The position numbers and the translations under genes were made by a program. From contig PKFB01000080.1 of NCBI GenBank assembly GCA_002919305.1, forward strand, positions 62,001 through 126,000: a DNA stretch of 64,000 bases, read 5' to 3'. Under the pieces are notes generated by a model. It worked only from the letters and a program-made list of their open reading frames with translations. It was not told the DNA's origin and did no database searches. Positions 8,944 through 17,540 of this stretch are shown here, one piece after another. Every line of letters starts with the position of its first letter. Position 1 is the first letter of the stretch. This DNA is from Actinomycetales bacterium (GTDB lineage Bacteria; Actinomycetota; Actinomycetes; Mycobacteriales; Micromonosporaceae).

Positions 8944-9572
8944 AAGGCACTCTGGCATGTGACGCGGCGCCATCGGTCACGCGCCAGGAAGATCGTGGTT
9001 GGTGGGTGTCAGATTCCAGGCCTGTCGGGCCGGCGAGCCGCCTCCGGTAGTCGTCTCTGGGCTGCCATGGGTGACGCTTTCGGCTCGTTATGCATGGCCG
9101 TAGCCGAGGAGCTGCTGCATAGGTCGAGGAACTGCCAGCGGTAGCGCGTGATGAGTGAATCGCGTAGCTAACGAAGAGGCCATCCGGAGCCAGGGCAGGA
9201 CCGGCGTTGGCTGTCACCGGCCCAGTCAATTTTGACGCCGAACTGTTAGATAGTGCGTCAAGACCGCTGAAACATTACATTCAGAAATTTGCATTTACGG
9301 TCCGTGATTGTTGTATTAACCGGGCGTGGAGTGGGGTGCCTAACGATTGATCTTGATAATTGTTTCTGTAAATTTTCTGACACTTGCTGGGGTGGACTGA
9401 AGGGGATCGGATCGCGGACACTTCCCGCTATCGGAATTCGGCCATAGGGCGGCGTATATGACGCAGCGGGTCAAGAAATCTTAACTTTTGAAGCGGGCTA
9501 GATTTTAATTTTTGCGTTGTGCGTGGCATATGGTCGAATAATTTATCCGTGCTATATCCGAAAGGGTAAGGG
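8944..9572. other. AT-richer intergenic region upstream of the large receptor-like gene
   Basis: About 630 bp without a convincing gene. From about 9230 to 9570 base composition changes to clearly AT-rich (runs such as gaaatttgcattta, tgtaaattttctga, gattttaatttttgc), unlike the flanking genome. Short open frames here lack ribosome binding sites and actinobacterial codon use. Promoters for tldD (leftward) and for the 9573 gene (rightward) must lie here; GAAAGGGTAAGGG just before 9573 can act as ribosome binding site. The composition suggests imported DNA or a long untranslated/regulatory leader. Confidence 0.5.
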
Positions 9573-12092
9573 ATGTCGCGCGGGGAAATCAATGAAGATG
9601 GCTTGACTGAGTCGAGAGAGATCAAGATATCTCCAAAGATTGTTGTTTTTCTGGAATGGTTGAAGGGTTTGATTCAGCGACCACGCCGGGGAGAAAAGCC
9701 GCGGCGTGAGTCCGATCGGCGGACACAGCGGGCCGGACACCCCATAGTGTGTCTGATCGGAGCGGATGCGCACGCAAATCTAATGGAAGCCATCGCCGAT
9801 TTTCTGGCGCAGGCTCAGGGGGAACAGGTTCCCTATGCTCTCTTTCGTCATGAGGAGGCGGCCCCTCCCCAGGGTGATGCTCCTCCCCAAGGTGCGGGCT
9901 CTTCCCGTGATGAGAAGGCTTCCCAGCGGGGGAAAGCATCCCAGCAGGAGAAGGTGACCTCCGACCGTAAGGGCGATGCCGCAGTAGGTGATGACCTCGA
10001 CAAACGTCCTCTTGGGTCGGCCACCTTGGAGGATGTTATCAAGGTCCACGCTTTTCTCATTAAAATAGCGAAAAGTTTATGGGTCAAGGAGGGTGATCGG
10101 AGAGTTCAGATCAAATTCTTGAGATTTGCGCTTGTGCAGTGGCTGTTCTTTCAGGAGCTCTCCAATGGAGACATCCGGGATCAGGTACTCCAGAGGAGAA
10201 TGCGGGAGCGAGAGATGCATCTGCATCCCCTCGCGGATTCACTTGATGATTTTGAGAAAATCGAGGGAAAGCCATGGTGGCTTGGGGCTTTTATAAGGGC
10301 GGTCCGGTACGGCTGGAGTGGTTTAAAGATCAGGGGTTTGATACCGGGTGTTGGGCAGGAATATGTATGGCTGGTCCGACAAAAGAATCTCGCCAGCCGT
10401 AATCCGGGTACCATTATCGGGTTTGCGGAGCGGCTGACAGGGGTAATAGCAGTTAGGGATGGCGTGAATGTGCCGGGGACGTCGAAGGAAGATCCGGGCG
10501 AGTTACTGAAGATACTCGTCAATGCTTTCCTCGAGGACTTGAGGAGTGCGTACCGTCGGCGTCCATGGCGCCTCGCAGGTTCGGCGCGTACGGCGTACCC
10601 CGTCATACTCCTCGACGGAATCACGAGAGATAACGGTGGGTACCGCCTCCTCGCAACCATCAACGACATCCGCAACGAGACGGGGGCGTTCGATCCGTTG
10701 CTGGTGATCAGCAGGAGCCGAAAGGCGCCACCGTTCGCATGCACATCAGACTCTATCACCGATGTGCAGGACGCATACCGAGTGTGGCGTGGAAGAATCA
10801 GTAAGCTGGCCCGTAGCCGTTCGAATTCTGCGTGGTTTCTCACGCTTCAGGTGCCACCACAGTTCAACGAGGGTGAGCATGAGAATGCTGTGTTGGACGT
10901 GCGGTCGATAGAGCCGCCGACAATTAGAAAGCAGCCATGGTGGACCAAACGCGGTTTGCTACCCGCGATAGCCGGATTTTTAATCGCCGCACTGATGGGC
11001 GCCAGTTATCTCTGGTACAACAGCTGGAGTGATGCCCACTGCGGTCTCAGCTGGTTCGCCGCGGATGTCTCAACTCTGATGACGATCGAAGATGAATGCA
11101 TCGGGGTCGCTGGGGAGAATCTTCTTCGTTTTGCGGAAGTCAACTCCGAGCTCACCGCTCCCCTAGAAAGGATCAGGGAGCAAAATCGTATGGTGGAGCG
11201 GATGCGCCGTGAGAACCCGGAGCGCCCCTACATCACCGTTGCCTACCTGTCTGATCTCAGTGTGGGGAGCGGGAAGCCAGGGTTCGTCGCTGAACGGGAG
11301 AATCTGGCAGGGGTGGCGGCGGCTCAGTATCGGCAGCTCATCGCCGCCGAGACCACACCGCTGGTCCGGATCCTTGTGGCCAACGCCGGGGCCGGCATGC
11401 GACATGGTCCACGTGTCGCCGAAATTCTGGAGAGGATCGCGAGGGATGAGGAATCCCACCTGATCGGCGTGGCGGGCCTTGATCAGAGTCATCAGGCGAC
11501 GATCAACACGATCAGGGCCCTGGGGCATGCAGGACTGCCGATGGTCGCCGCGACGCTTTCGGCCGATTCGCTGACGAACTACTCCGATATGTACTTCCAG
11601 ATAGCCCCACAGAATCGACGCCAGGCGGCGGTGGCGGCCAGGTACGCGCTTCATGTGCTGTTGCCGGCGGGGGAGATTGAGCGCCGGGTGCTGATCGTGT
11701 ACTCCGCGGACGAAACCGACTCCTACAGCAACAATCTGCGCAGTGACGTGGGAATCAGCTTCGGGGAGGCCGGATTTGACGTCGCTGATATGCCTTATGT
11801 GCCGGTGGCCATGGAGGGAATACCTCCGGTAGGGGCCTTCGCGCCAGGTGAGGTGGGCAGCGAGATCTGCGGCTACCCCGGGTTGGTGTTCTTCACCGGT
11901 CGCCCCGAGGACTTCAACGAGATGCTGCGTGGGCTTAACGACACCTGCCCCAGGGACCAGTACCCCAGAATTCTCGGCGGCGACGATATTTCTAGGTATG
12001 TGGCAGACCGGCGCAGCGACGCCCCGTACTCTCATATCAGGTTCGACTATCTGTCATTCGCAGTCTCCGCATGTGAGATACCTGGGGCTTGA
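9573..12092 (+). CDS. Large membrane protein: NTPase-like domain, one TM helix, extracytoplasmic PBP1-like domain (frame broken at 3' end)
   Basis: An 839-residue product. Residues 55-460 look like a degenerate P-loop NTPase of STAND/KAP type: HPIVCLIGADAHANLMEAI sits where a Walker A would be but lacks GKS/T, and YPVILLDG near residue 342 followed by PLLVISRSR resembles Walker B and sensor 1. A repetitive linker (about 94-140, APPQG and KASQ repeats) interrupts the domain. One membrane helix spans about 462-484. The outer part (490 onward) resembles periplasmic binding proteins of the Leu/Ile/Val type: a ligand list, SADETDSYSNNLRSDVG and GLVFFTGRPEDF segments. Similar multi-domain genes occur in actinobacteria without known function. 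The frame ends at a TGA inside the PBP1 domain; the rest continues in frame +1 (see next entry). Likely a ligand-sensing membrane receptor; function unknown. Confidence 0.7.
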   Translation: MSRGEINEDGLTESREIKISPKIVVFLEWLKGLIQRPRRGEKPRRESDRRTQRAGHPIVCLIGADAHANLMEAIADFLAQAQGEQVPYALFRHEEAAPPQGDAPPQGAGSSRDEKASQRGKASQQEKVTSDRKGDAAVGDDLDKRPLGSATLEDVIKVHAFLIKIAKSLWVKEGDRRVQIKFLRFALVQWLFFQELSNGDIRDQVLQRRMREREMHLHPLADSLDDFEKIEGKPWWLGAFIRAVRYGWSGLKIRGLIPGVGQEYVWLVRQKNLASRNPGTIIGFAERLTGVIAVRDGVNVPGTSKEDPGELLKILVNAFLEDLRSAYRRRPWRLAGSARTAYPVILLDGITRDNGGYRLLATINDIRNETGAFDPLLVISRSRKAPPFACTSDSITDVQDAYRVWRGRISKLARSRSNSAWFLTLQVPPQFNEGEHENAVLDVRSIEPPTIRKQPWWTKRGLLPAIAGFLIAALMGASYLWYNSWSDAHCGLSWFAADVSTLMTIEDECIGVAGENLLRFAEVNSELTAPLERIREQNRMVERMRRENPERPYITVAYLSDLSVGSGKPGFVAERENLAGVAAAQYRQLIAAETTPLVRILVANAGAGMRHGPRVAEILERIARDEESHLIGVAGLDQSHQATINTIRALGHAGLPMVAATLSADSLTNYSDMYFQIAPQNRRQAAVAARYALHVLLPAGEIERRVLIVYSADETDSYSNNLRSDVGISFGEAGFDVADMPYVPVAMEGIPPVGAFAPGEVGSEICGYPGLVFFTGRPEDFNEMLRGLNDTCPRDQYPRILGGDDISRYVADRRSDAPYSHIRFDYLSFAVSACEIPGA

Positions 12093-12474
12093 GCAGGCGC
12101 TGCGGGAAATCTTCCCGGGAGATTCCTGCACAGACCGGACGTTGGACGGTCATGCAGCCATGGCCTACGACTCGGTGTACGTCTTTATCCGAGCCGCCGG
12201 ACATCTGACGAACCCAGGACGGGAGATTCCAATAACCCCGGCCGCGGTATGGCGAGAGCTGTCCAATATCCACGATGGCGCGGCCGGAGCCTTCCCCGGC
12301 GCTTCCGGCATCATCGACTTCGGGGGTAATACACAGCAGCAGGTGCCTTCAGAGAAGTTGGTCGTCATTCTCACCGTCGGTAAACACGGGCTTCCAGAGG
12401 AGGTCGCCTACTGCGGACGTCGGGAGGGCACGGGGCCGCCAGCCGCGTGGTGCCCGACGGACAGCGAGGACTGA
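12057..12474 (+). pseudogene. Out-of-frame C-terminal remainder of the PBP1-like receptor gene
   Basis: The +1 frame, open from about 11848, reads YLGLEQALREIF then DGHAAMAYDSVYVFIRAAGHL and ends at the TGA at 12472. This is the expected C-terminal lobe of the PBP1-type domain of the 9573 gene: DG.AAMAYD.V is a recurrent motif of Leu/Ile/Val-binding-like proteins. Removing one G at about 12063 (ttc-gca-g-tct) would join FDYLSFA to SPHVRYLGLEQ and give a protein of about 966 residues. So the gene carries an apparent +1 shift between 12057 and 12092. It may be an inactivating mutation, a sequence error or a recoding site; I cannot tell from one sequence. Confidence 0.75.
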
Positions 12475-12495
12475 CGCCCCTCCCGAGCACGTCGT

Positions 12496-12540
12496 GAGGC
12501 TACGGCTGGGCCGCTCCTCAGCAGCCTCGGCCGTAGCCTC
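12496..12540 (+). terminator. Hairpin after the receptor-like gene
   Basis: Perfect 11-bp inverted repeat gaggctacggc / gccgtagcctc separated by 23 bases, 22 bp after the out-of-frame stop at 12474. Its position supports the idea that the transcription unit ends here and not at the earlier TGA at 12092. Confidence 0.7.
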
Positions 12541-12634
12541 GGCGTATCTGAGTACCGTCTCTCGATAACGCTCTGGCCCAGGCCGCTTTACTTCTATCTA
12601 GTTTTGTTCAGTTTTGCCCTCGTCGTGTCCGCTG

Positions 12635-12931
12635 TTATTCGGCGCGGTAGGTGGTGGCGAGGGCAGCGATCCGTGCAGCCAGGTCGATGTCGCGTCGAGT
12701 CACTCCCCCCGCGCTGTGGGTGGTGAGCCGGAACGTCACCTTGGTCCATCGGATGTCGATGTCAGGGTGATGGTTAATGTCCTCGGCTACCTCGGCGACG
12801 GCGTTCACCAGTTTGATGCCGGTGGAGAAGTCCGGCGCGGTGTAGGTCCTGCTGATGGCGATCGGGTCGCCGCTCCAGCCGGGCAGGGTCGGGAGAAGCG
12901 CGGCCAGTTCTGCCGCGGACAACACTGTCAT
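12635..12931 (-). CDS. Pterin-4a-carbinolamine dehydratase
   Basis: A 98-residue protein of the PCD/DCoH family (4a-hydroxytetrahydrobiopterin dehydratase, EC 4.2.1.96), which recycles the pterin cofactor after aromatic amino acid hydroxylation. The active-site signature is EDINHHPDIDIRWTKVTFRL followed by TTHSAGGVTRRD: two adjacent His and the downstream TH and D residues are kept; the usual Tyr after the HHP motif is Trp here, a common substitution. Length is normal. Start taken at the ATG (12931); a GTG lies one codon earlier. No phenylalanine hydroxylase gene is adjacent, so it may have a moonlighting or cofactor-repair role as in many actinobacteria. Confidence 0.92.
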   Translation of the reverse strand: MTVLSAAELAALLPTLPGWSGDPIAISRTYTAPDFSTGIKLVNAVAEVAEDINHHPDIDIRWTKVTFRLTTHSAGGVTRRDIDLAARIAALATTYRAE

Positions 12932-13215
12932 CACGTGTCATACCGTCAGCTATCGATCCTGATGGCGCAACCGAAACACCGAGAACACCGAGCCGGGGAT
13001 CAGAGGGAACCGGAATTGTTCATTGATCGTCTTGCTGGTAGGGCCGGAGTGGCCCGGATCGGGTGTTTGTCCTGAAAGGAGGGAGCGGGGCGAAGGGGAC
13101 GTGACGCAGTTGTGACCGATGGGTGGTTCCGCGTACCCCTCGATGTCGCTTAGTTTCGCAACACCCGAGGTGGGTGTAGCTTCTCGCCTACCGGAGACAC
13201 CGGAAAGTGAGGGTG

Positions 13216-14235
13216 ATGACAGCACAAACCGGTGTGCCACCGTCGATCGAGCCGGACCCAGGGGCGACTGGGGAGCCGGCCACGGAGTCGGCCGGCGCGC
13301 CTGAGCGGTTCGTCGGCCGCTCTCCCGGGCAACTGGCTTGGCTCCGGTTGCGTCGTGATCCGGTCGCCATGGTCAGTGCCGGCCTGTTGATTTTCTTCTT
13401 TCTGGTGGCCCTGGGAGCCCCGCTCATCGAGCGGCTCTACGGTGTCGGGCCTCGTGATCGGTTCTCCGAACTACTGGACTCCCGCGGGTTCCCGTTGGGG
13501 TACGCCGGTGGGATCAGCGGCGATCACTGGTTCGGCCTGACCCCCGGTGTTGGACGGGACCTGTTCATCCATGTGGTCTACGGCCTGCGGACTTCGCTGT
13601 TCATCGCCACCACGTCGGCGGTGCTGACGATCGTGATCGGGGTGGTGCTCGGCATCATCGCCGGCTACCTCGGCGGTGTGATCGACGCGGTGATCAACTG
13701 GATCATCGACTTCACGCTGGCTATGCCGTTCTTCATCTTCTGCATGGCCGCGGTGCCGGTGGTGATCTCCCGCTTCTTCGACCCCCGCGACGAGGTGCCC
13801 CCCAGCTTCCGCATGTGGCTGCTGATCGTGGTCTTCGCGCTATTCAACTGGACCTACACCGCCCGGCTGGTCCGCGGCCAGGTGCTGTCGCTGCGGGAGC
13901 GGGAGTTCGTTGAGGCGGCGCGCGCCGCTGGTGCCGGGACCGGACACATCCTGTTCCGGGAGCTGCTTCCTAACCTCGCCGCGCCCATTCTGGTGACTTT
14001 GTCGCTTAACCTGCCCACCTTCATCACCGCCGAGGCGGCGCTGTCCTTCCTCAACATCGGTGTCGTGGAGCCCACCCCCGATCTGGGGCGGCTGATCTTT
14101 GACAGCACGACCTATCTGCGCGCTGACCCGGCGTACACCTTGATCCCTGGAACCACCCTGTTCCTGCTGGTGCTGGCCTTCAATCTCTTCGGCGACGCCC
14201 TGCGGGACGCTCTTGATCCCAGGTCGGGCCGATGA
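13216..14235 (+). CDS. Oligopeptide/dipeptide ABC transporter permease, DppC/OppC type
   Basis: About 339 residues with the OppC_N N-terminal segment (AWLRLRRDPVAMVSAGLL, first membrane helix) and a BPD_transp_1 permease domain of five to six helices with the EAA loop EFVEAARAAGAGTGHILFREL. It forms the channel with the next gene. GTG codons at 13207 and 13213 are alternative starts; ATG 13216 is preferred with GGAAAG eight bases before it. First gene of a tightly coupled operon (four-base ATGA overlaps) with order C-B-D-F-A; the more usual order puts the B-type permease first. Confidence 0.92.
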   Translation: MTAQTGVPPSIEPDPGATGEPATESAGAPERFVGRSPGQLAWLRLRRDPVAMVSAGLLIFFFLVALGAPLIERLYGVGPRDRFSELLDSRGFPLGYAGGISGDHWFGLTPGVGRDLFIHVVYGLRTSLFIATTSAVLTIVIGVVLGIIAGYLGGVIDAVINWIIDFTLAMPFFIFCMAAVPVVISRFFDPRDEVPPSFRMWLLIVVFALFNWTYTARLVRGQVLSLREREFVEAARAAGAGTGHILFRELLPNLAAPILVTLSLNLPTFITAEAALSFLNIGVVEPTPDLGRLIFDSTTYLRADPAYTLIPGTTLFLLVLAFNLFGDALRDALDPRSGR

Positions 14236-15227
14236 CCAGGTTTCTAATCAAACGTGTCTTGCTGGCGGTGCTCACGCTGGTCGCCGTCAGCGTGGTGACG
14301 TTCCTGCTGTTCTTCGCGGTTCCCACCAACCCGGCCGAGGTGATGTGCGGCAACGCACGCAGCTGTACGCCGGAGCGGATCGAGATGCTCGAAGAGCGGC
14401 TCGGGCTCAATGAGCCCCTCGTCGAGCAGTACGCGGATTTCATGGCTGGGATCTTCGTGGGGCGCACCTACGGGGAGGGGGAGCTGGCGCGTGAGTGCCC
14501 GGCGCCGTGCCTGGGGTTCTCCTTCCGGAACGACGAACCGGTGATGGACATCGTCACCCGGACTTTGCCGGTCACCGCCAGCATCGTGGTGGGCGCCGCG
14601 GTGGTGTGGCTGGTGGTGGGGGTCGGCCTGGGCATGGTGTCGGCGCTGCGGCGAGGAAGCTGGTTTGACCGGGCCGCGATCACGGTGTCGCTGGCGGGCG
14701 CGTCGATGCAGATCTATTTCTTCGGTCTGCTGCTGTTGATCGTGTTTGTCTATGAGCTGGGTTGGCTCCCCAACCCCGGCTACACCTCACCGCTGGAAGA
14801 TCCCGTGGCTTGGGTGAGCGGGATGCTGTTGCCCTGGTTCACCCTGGGGTTCCTCAACTCGGCGGTCTATGCCCGCCTGGCCCGCGCCCAGATGCTGGAG
14901 ACCCTCTCGGAGGACTTCATCCGGACCGCCCGCGCCAAAGGGCTGCCGCGTCGGCAGGTCTACGGTCGGCATGCGCTGCGGGCCGCGGTGACACCGATCG
15001 TGACCATCGCCGGTCTGGACATCGGTAACACCCTGGGAGGTGCGGTCATCACCGAGACGGTGTTCGGGATGCACGGCCTGGGACGCACCGCGGTGCAGGC
15101 GGTGGAGTTCTTGGACATGCCGATCGTGATGGCCACGGTGCTGCTCGCCGCGTTCTTCATCGTGGTGGCCAACATCGTGGTCGACCTGCTCTACGTGGTC
15201 ATCGATCCCCGGGTGAGGTTGTCATGA
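14232..15227 (+). CDS. Oligopeptide/dipeptide ABC transporter permease, DppB/OppB type
   Basis: 331 residues. The N-terminus MTRFLIKRVLLAVLTLVAVSV is the typical first helix of DppB permeases, followed by a large outer loop with two Cys (MCGNARSC and ECPAPCLGF) that may be disulfide-linked. The cytoplasmic EAA loop is DFIRTARAKGLPRRQVYGRHAL. It pairs with the DppC-type subunit to make the membrane channel of a peptide importer. ATGA overlap with the gene before and after it shows translational coupling. The extra four-Cys loop is slightly unusual compared with enterobacterial DppB. Confidence 0.93.
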   Translation: MTRFLIKRVLLAVLTLVAVSVVTFLLFFAVPTNPAEVMCGNARSCTPERIEMLEERLGLNEPLVEQYADFMAGIFVGRTYGEGELARECPAPCLGFSFRNDEPVMDIVTRTLPVTASIVVGAAVVWLVVGVGLGMVSALRRGSWFDRAAITVSLAGASMQIYFFGLLLLIVFVYELGWLPNPGYTSPLEDPVAWVSGMLLPWFTLGFLNSAVYARLARAQMLETLSEDFIRTARAKGLPRRQVYGRHALRAAVTPIVTIAGLDIGNTLGGAVITETVFGMHGLGRTAVQAVEFLDMPIVMATVLLAAFFIVVANIVVDLLYVVIDPRVRLS

Positions 15228-16330
15228 CCTATCTGCAGGTCACCGACCTGGCGGTGCGTTTCACCACCCCCGACGGGGTGGTACGCGCCGTCGACGGTTT
15301 GAGTTTCGCGGTGGAGCGGGGCCGCGTCCTGGGCATCGTGGGGGAGTCCGGCTCCGGTAAAAGCGTCACCAGCCTGGCGATCATGGGGCTGCATGATCCC
15401 CGGCGTACCGAGATCACGGGGTCGATCACCGTGGGAGGCCGCGAGTTGGTCGGCATGCCGGCCGAACAGGTACGCCGGTTACGCGGCCGTGAGATGGCGA
15501 TGATCTTCCAGGATCCGCTGTCGGCGTTGCACCCGTACTACACGGTGGGCCGTCAGATCGCCGAGGCGTACCGGGTGCACCATTCCGTCTCCGCCCGCAC
15601 CGCCCGGGCGCGCGCCGTGGAGATGCTCGACCGGGTCGGGATCCCGGAACCGGCGCGGCGGGTGGATTCCTACCCGCACGAGTTCTCGGGGGGAATGCGG
15701 CAGCGCGTGATGATCGCGATGGCGTTGGTGAACAACCCCGCGCTGCTGATCGCCGATGAGCCCACGACCGCGCTGGACGTGACGGTGCAGGCCCAGATTC
15801 TGGATCTACTGGCTGACCTGCGGCGGGAGTTCAACTCGGCGATCCTTCTGATCACACACGACTTTGGGGTGGTGAGCCGGATCGCCGACGACGTGCTGGT
15901 GATGTACGGCGGTCAAGGGGTGGAGTTCGGGAGTGCCCAGCAGGTGCTCCGGGAGCCCCAGCACCCCTACACCTGGGGGCTGCTGTCGTCGGTGCCCTCG
16001 CTGCGGGGCGATCCCGACGCCGACCTGATCCCCATCCCCGGCAACCCACCCAGCCTGATCAATGTCCCGGCGGGGTGTCCTTTCCATCCTCGGTGCCGGT
16101 ACGCGTCATCGATCTGTCAGACCACCCGGCCTGAGCTGGTGCCCGTGGCGGAGGGGGCCGACTCGGGAACGCCGACTCAACGCGACGCCTTTGCAGGCCT
16201 CGAGCATCGAGTGGCCTGTCATCTTCCCGAGGCCGAACGTCGTCAGCTGTCAATCTTGGTGAGGCGGGGAGAGCAACCGCTGCGCACCGCCAGCGCCAAT
16301 AGCGCCAATGGTGTGGGGGAGGCGCGATGA
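15224..16330 (+). CDS. Oligopeptide ABC transporter ATP-binding protein, OppD/DppD type
   Basis: 368 residues with a complete ABC ATPase: Walker A GESGSGKS near residue 42, Q loop [10 protein letters not shown], signature motif [16 protein letters not shown], Walker [14 protein letters not shown] and switch His in LITHDFGVV. The C-terminal oligo_HPY region has the Cys cluster [14 protein letters not shown] that binds an iron-sulfur cluster in DppD homologues. It powers peptide import together with the OppF-type ATPase encoded next. ATGA overlaps on both sides. Confidence 0.94.
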   Translation: MTYLQVTDLAVRFTTPDGVVRAVDGLSFAVERGRVLGIVGESGSGKSVTSLAIMGLHDPRRTEITGSITVGGRELVGMPAEQVRRLRGREMAMIFQDPLSALHPYYTVGRQIAEAYRVHHSVSARTARARAVEMLDRVGIPEPARRVDSYPHEFSGGMRQRVMIAMALVNNPALLIADEPTTALDVTVQAQILDLLADLRREFNSAILLITHDFGVVSRIADDVLVMYGGQGVEFGSAQQVLREPQHPYTWGLLSSVPSLRGDPDADLIPIPGNPPSLINVPAGCPFHPRCRYASSICQTTRPELVPVAEGADSGTPTQRDAFAGLEHRVACHLPEAERRQLSILVRRGEQPLRTASANSANGVGEAR

Positions 16331-17367
16331 GTCATCTGTTGGAGGTGACCGGTCTTACCAAACACTTCCCGGTCCGAGGCGGCTGGCTGGGGCGGCGGGT
16401 CGGCGTGATCCGGGCGGTCGATGGGGTGGACTTCACGGTTGACCGGGGCGCCACCTTAGGGCTGGTGGGAGAGTCCGGCTGCGGCAAGACCACCACGGGT
16501 CGGATGGTGGCGCGGCTGCTGGAGCCCACGGGAGGCCGGATCGTCTTCGACGGCGAAGACATCACCCATCTGAACCGGCGGGAGCTGCGGGGCCTGCGAC
16601 AACGGCTTCAGGTCATCTTCCAGGACCCGTATTCTTCGTTGAACCCACGGCAGACGGTGGGGCGGATCGTGGCGATGCCGCTGGTGGTCAACGGCATCAA
16701 GCCGCCGGGTGGGATCAAGGCTCGGGTGCAGGAACTGCTGGAGCTGGTCGGGCTCAATCCCGAGCACTACAACCGGTATCCCCACGAATTCTCCGGCGGG
16801 CAACGGCAACGCATCGGGATCGCCCGCGCCTTGGCGGTGGAACCGTCGCTGGTGGTGGCGGACGAGCCGGTAAGCGCGCTGGACGTGTCTATCCAGGCGC
16901 AGATCATCAACCTGATGCGGCGGCTGCAGCGGGATCTGAACCTGGCGTTCGTGTTCATCGCCCACGACCTGGCCGTGGTCCGGCACTTCTGCCAGCGGAT
17001 CGCGGTGATGTACCTGGGGCGGATCGTGGAGATCGGGGACCGTGACGCGATCTACGCCACGCCGGCGCATCCGTACACCAAGGCGCTGCTGTCGGCGGCG
17101 CCGGACGTCCACGGTGAGGCCAGGGAGCGGATCAGGCTGGAGGGGGACGTTCCCACGCCGCTGAACCCGCCGAGCGGGTGCCGGTTCCGGACGCGGTGCT
17201 GGAAAGCCGTCGCGCGGTGCGCCGAGGCAGAACCACCGCTGCGGACGGTTCCCACCGGGCAGCAGGTGGCGTGTCACTTTCCCGAGAGCCAGCAGAGTCA
17301 GCCCACCGGGACGACGGCGGATGCGGTGTCCGGCAGCCGGCCGGATCCGCGTACAGCAGAGGTGTGA
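16327..17367 (+). CDS. Oligopeptide ABC transporter ATP-binding protein, OppF/DppF type
   Basis: 346 residues: Walker [11 protein letters not shown] loop [15 protein letters not shown] (the SSLNPR motif marks OppF/DppF), signature [16 protein letters not shown], Walker [14 protein letters not shown] and switch His in FIAHDLAVV. The C-terminal oligo_HPY region contains [15 protein letters not shown]. It is the second ATPase of the importer. A 173-bp gap separates it from the solute-binding protein gene; an AT-richer stretch just upstream of that gene (about 17450-17520) could hold an internal promoter. Confidence 0.94.
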   Translation: MSHLLEVTGLTKHFPVRGGWLGRRVGVIRAVDGVDFTVDRGATLGLVGESGCGKTTTGRMVARLLEPTGGRIVFDGEDITHLNRRELRGLRQRLQVIFQDPYSSLNPRQTVGRIVAMPLVVNGIKPPGGIKARVQELLELVGLNPEHYNRYPHEFSGGQRQRIGIARALAVEPSLVVADEPVSALDVSIQAQIINLMRRLQRDLNLAFVFIAHDLAVVRHFCQRIAVMYLGRIVEIGDRDAIYATPAHPYTKALLSAAPDVHGEARERIRLEGDVPTPLNPPSGCRFRTRCWKAVARCAEAEPPLRTVPTGQQVACHFPESQQSQPTGTTADAVSGSRPDPRTAEV

Positions 17368-17540
17368 CCGGCCGTGACCAGTTCAGGCGGTGAAGGAGCG
17401 CAGACTCTGGCAACGAGCGCGATTGGGCCGGTAACGGTATCGCCACTAATCCTTAACGGATATCCCTACGGGCACGAAAATTTACTAAACATTCTGAAGT
17501 AGTGAATCTTTCTTTCGTGGATCTGGGGTGGAGGGGATCT

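Noticed and set aside
8921-9229. Small open frames upstream of tldD
   Set aside because: No ribosome binding site, no similarity to any motif, and they read through the probable promoter region.
12080-12096. Programmed +1 frameshift of prfB type at the TGA
   Set aside because: The P-site codon is GCT, not CTT, and no Shine-Dalgarno-like stimulator lies at the required close distance; kept only as a possibility under the frameshift finding.
17368-17540. Riboswitch or T-box before the solute-binding protein gene
   Set aside because: The stretch is AT-richer but no conserved riboswitch core or specifier-loop pattern can be seen.
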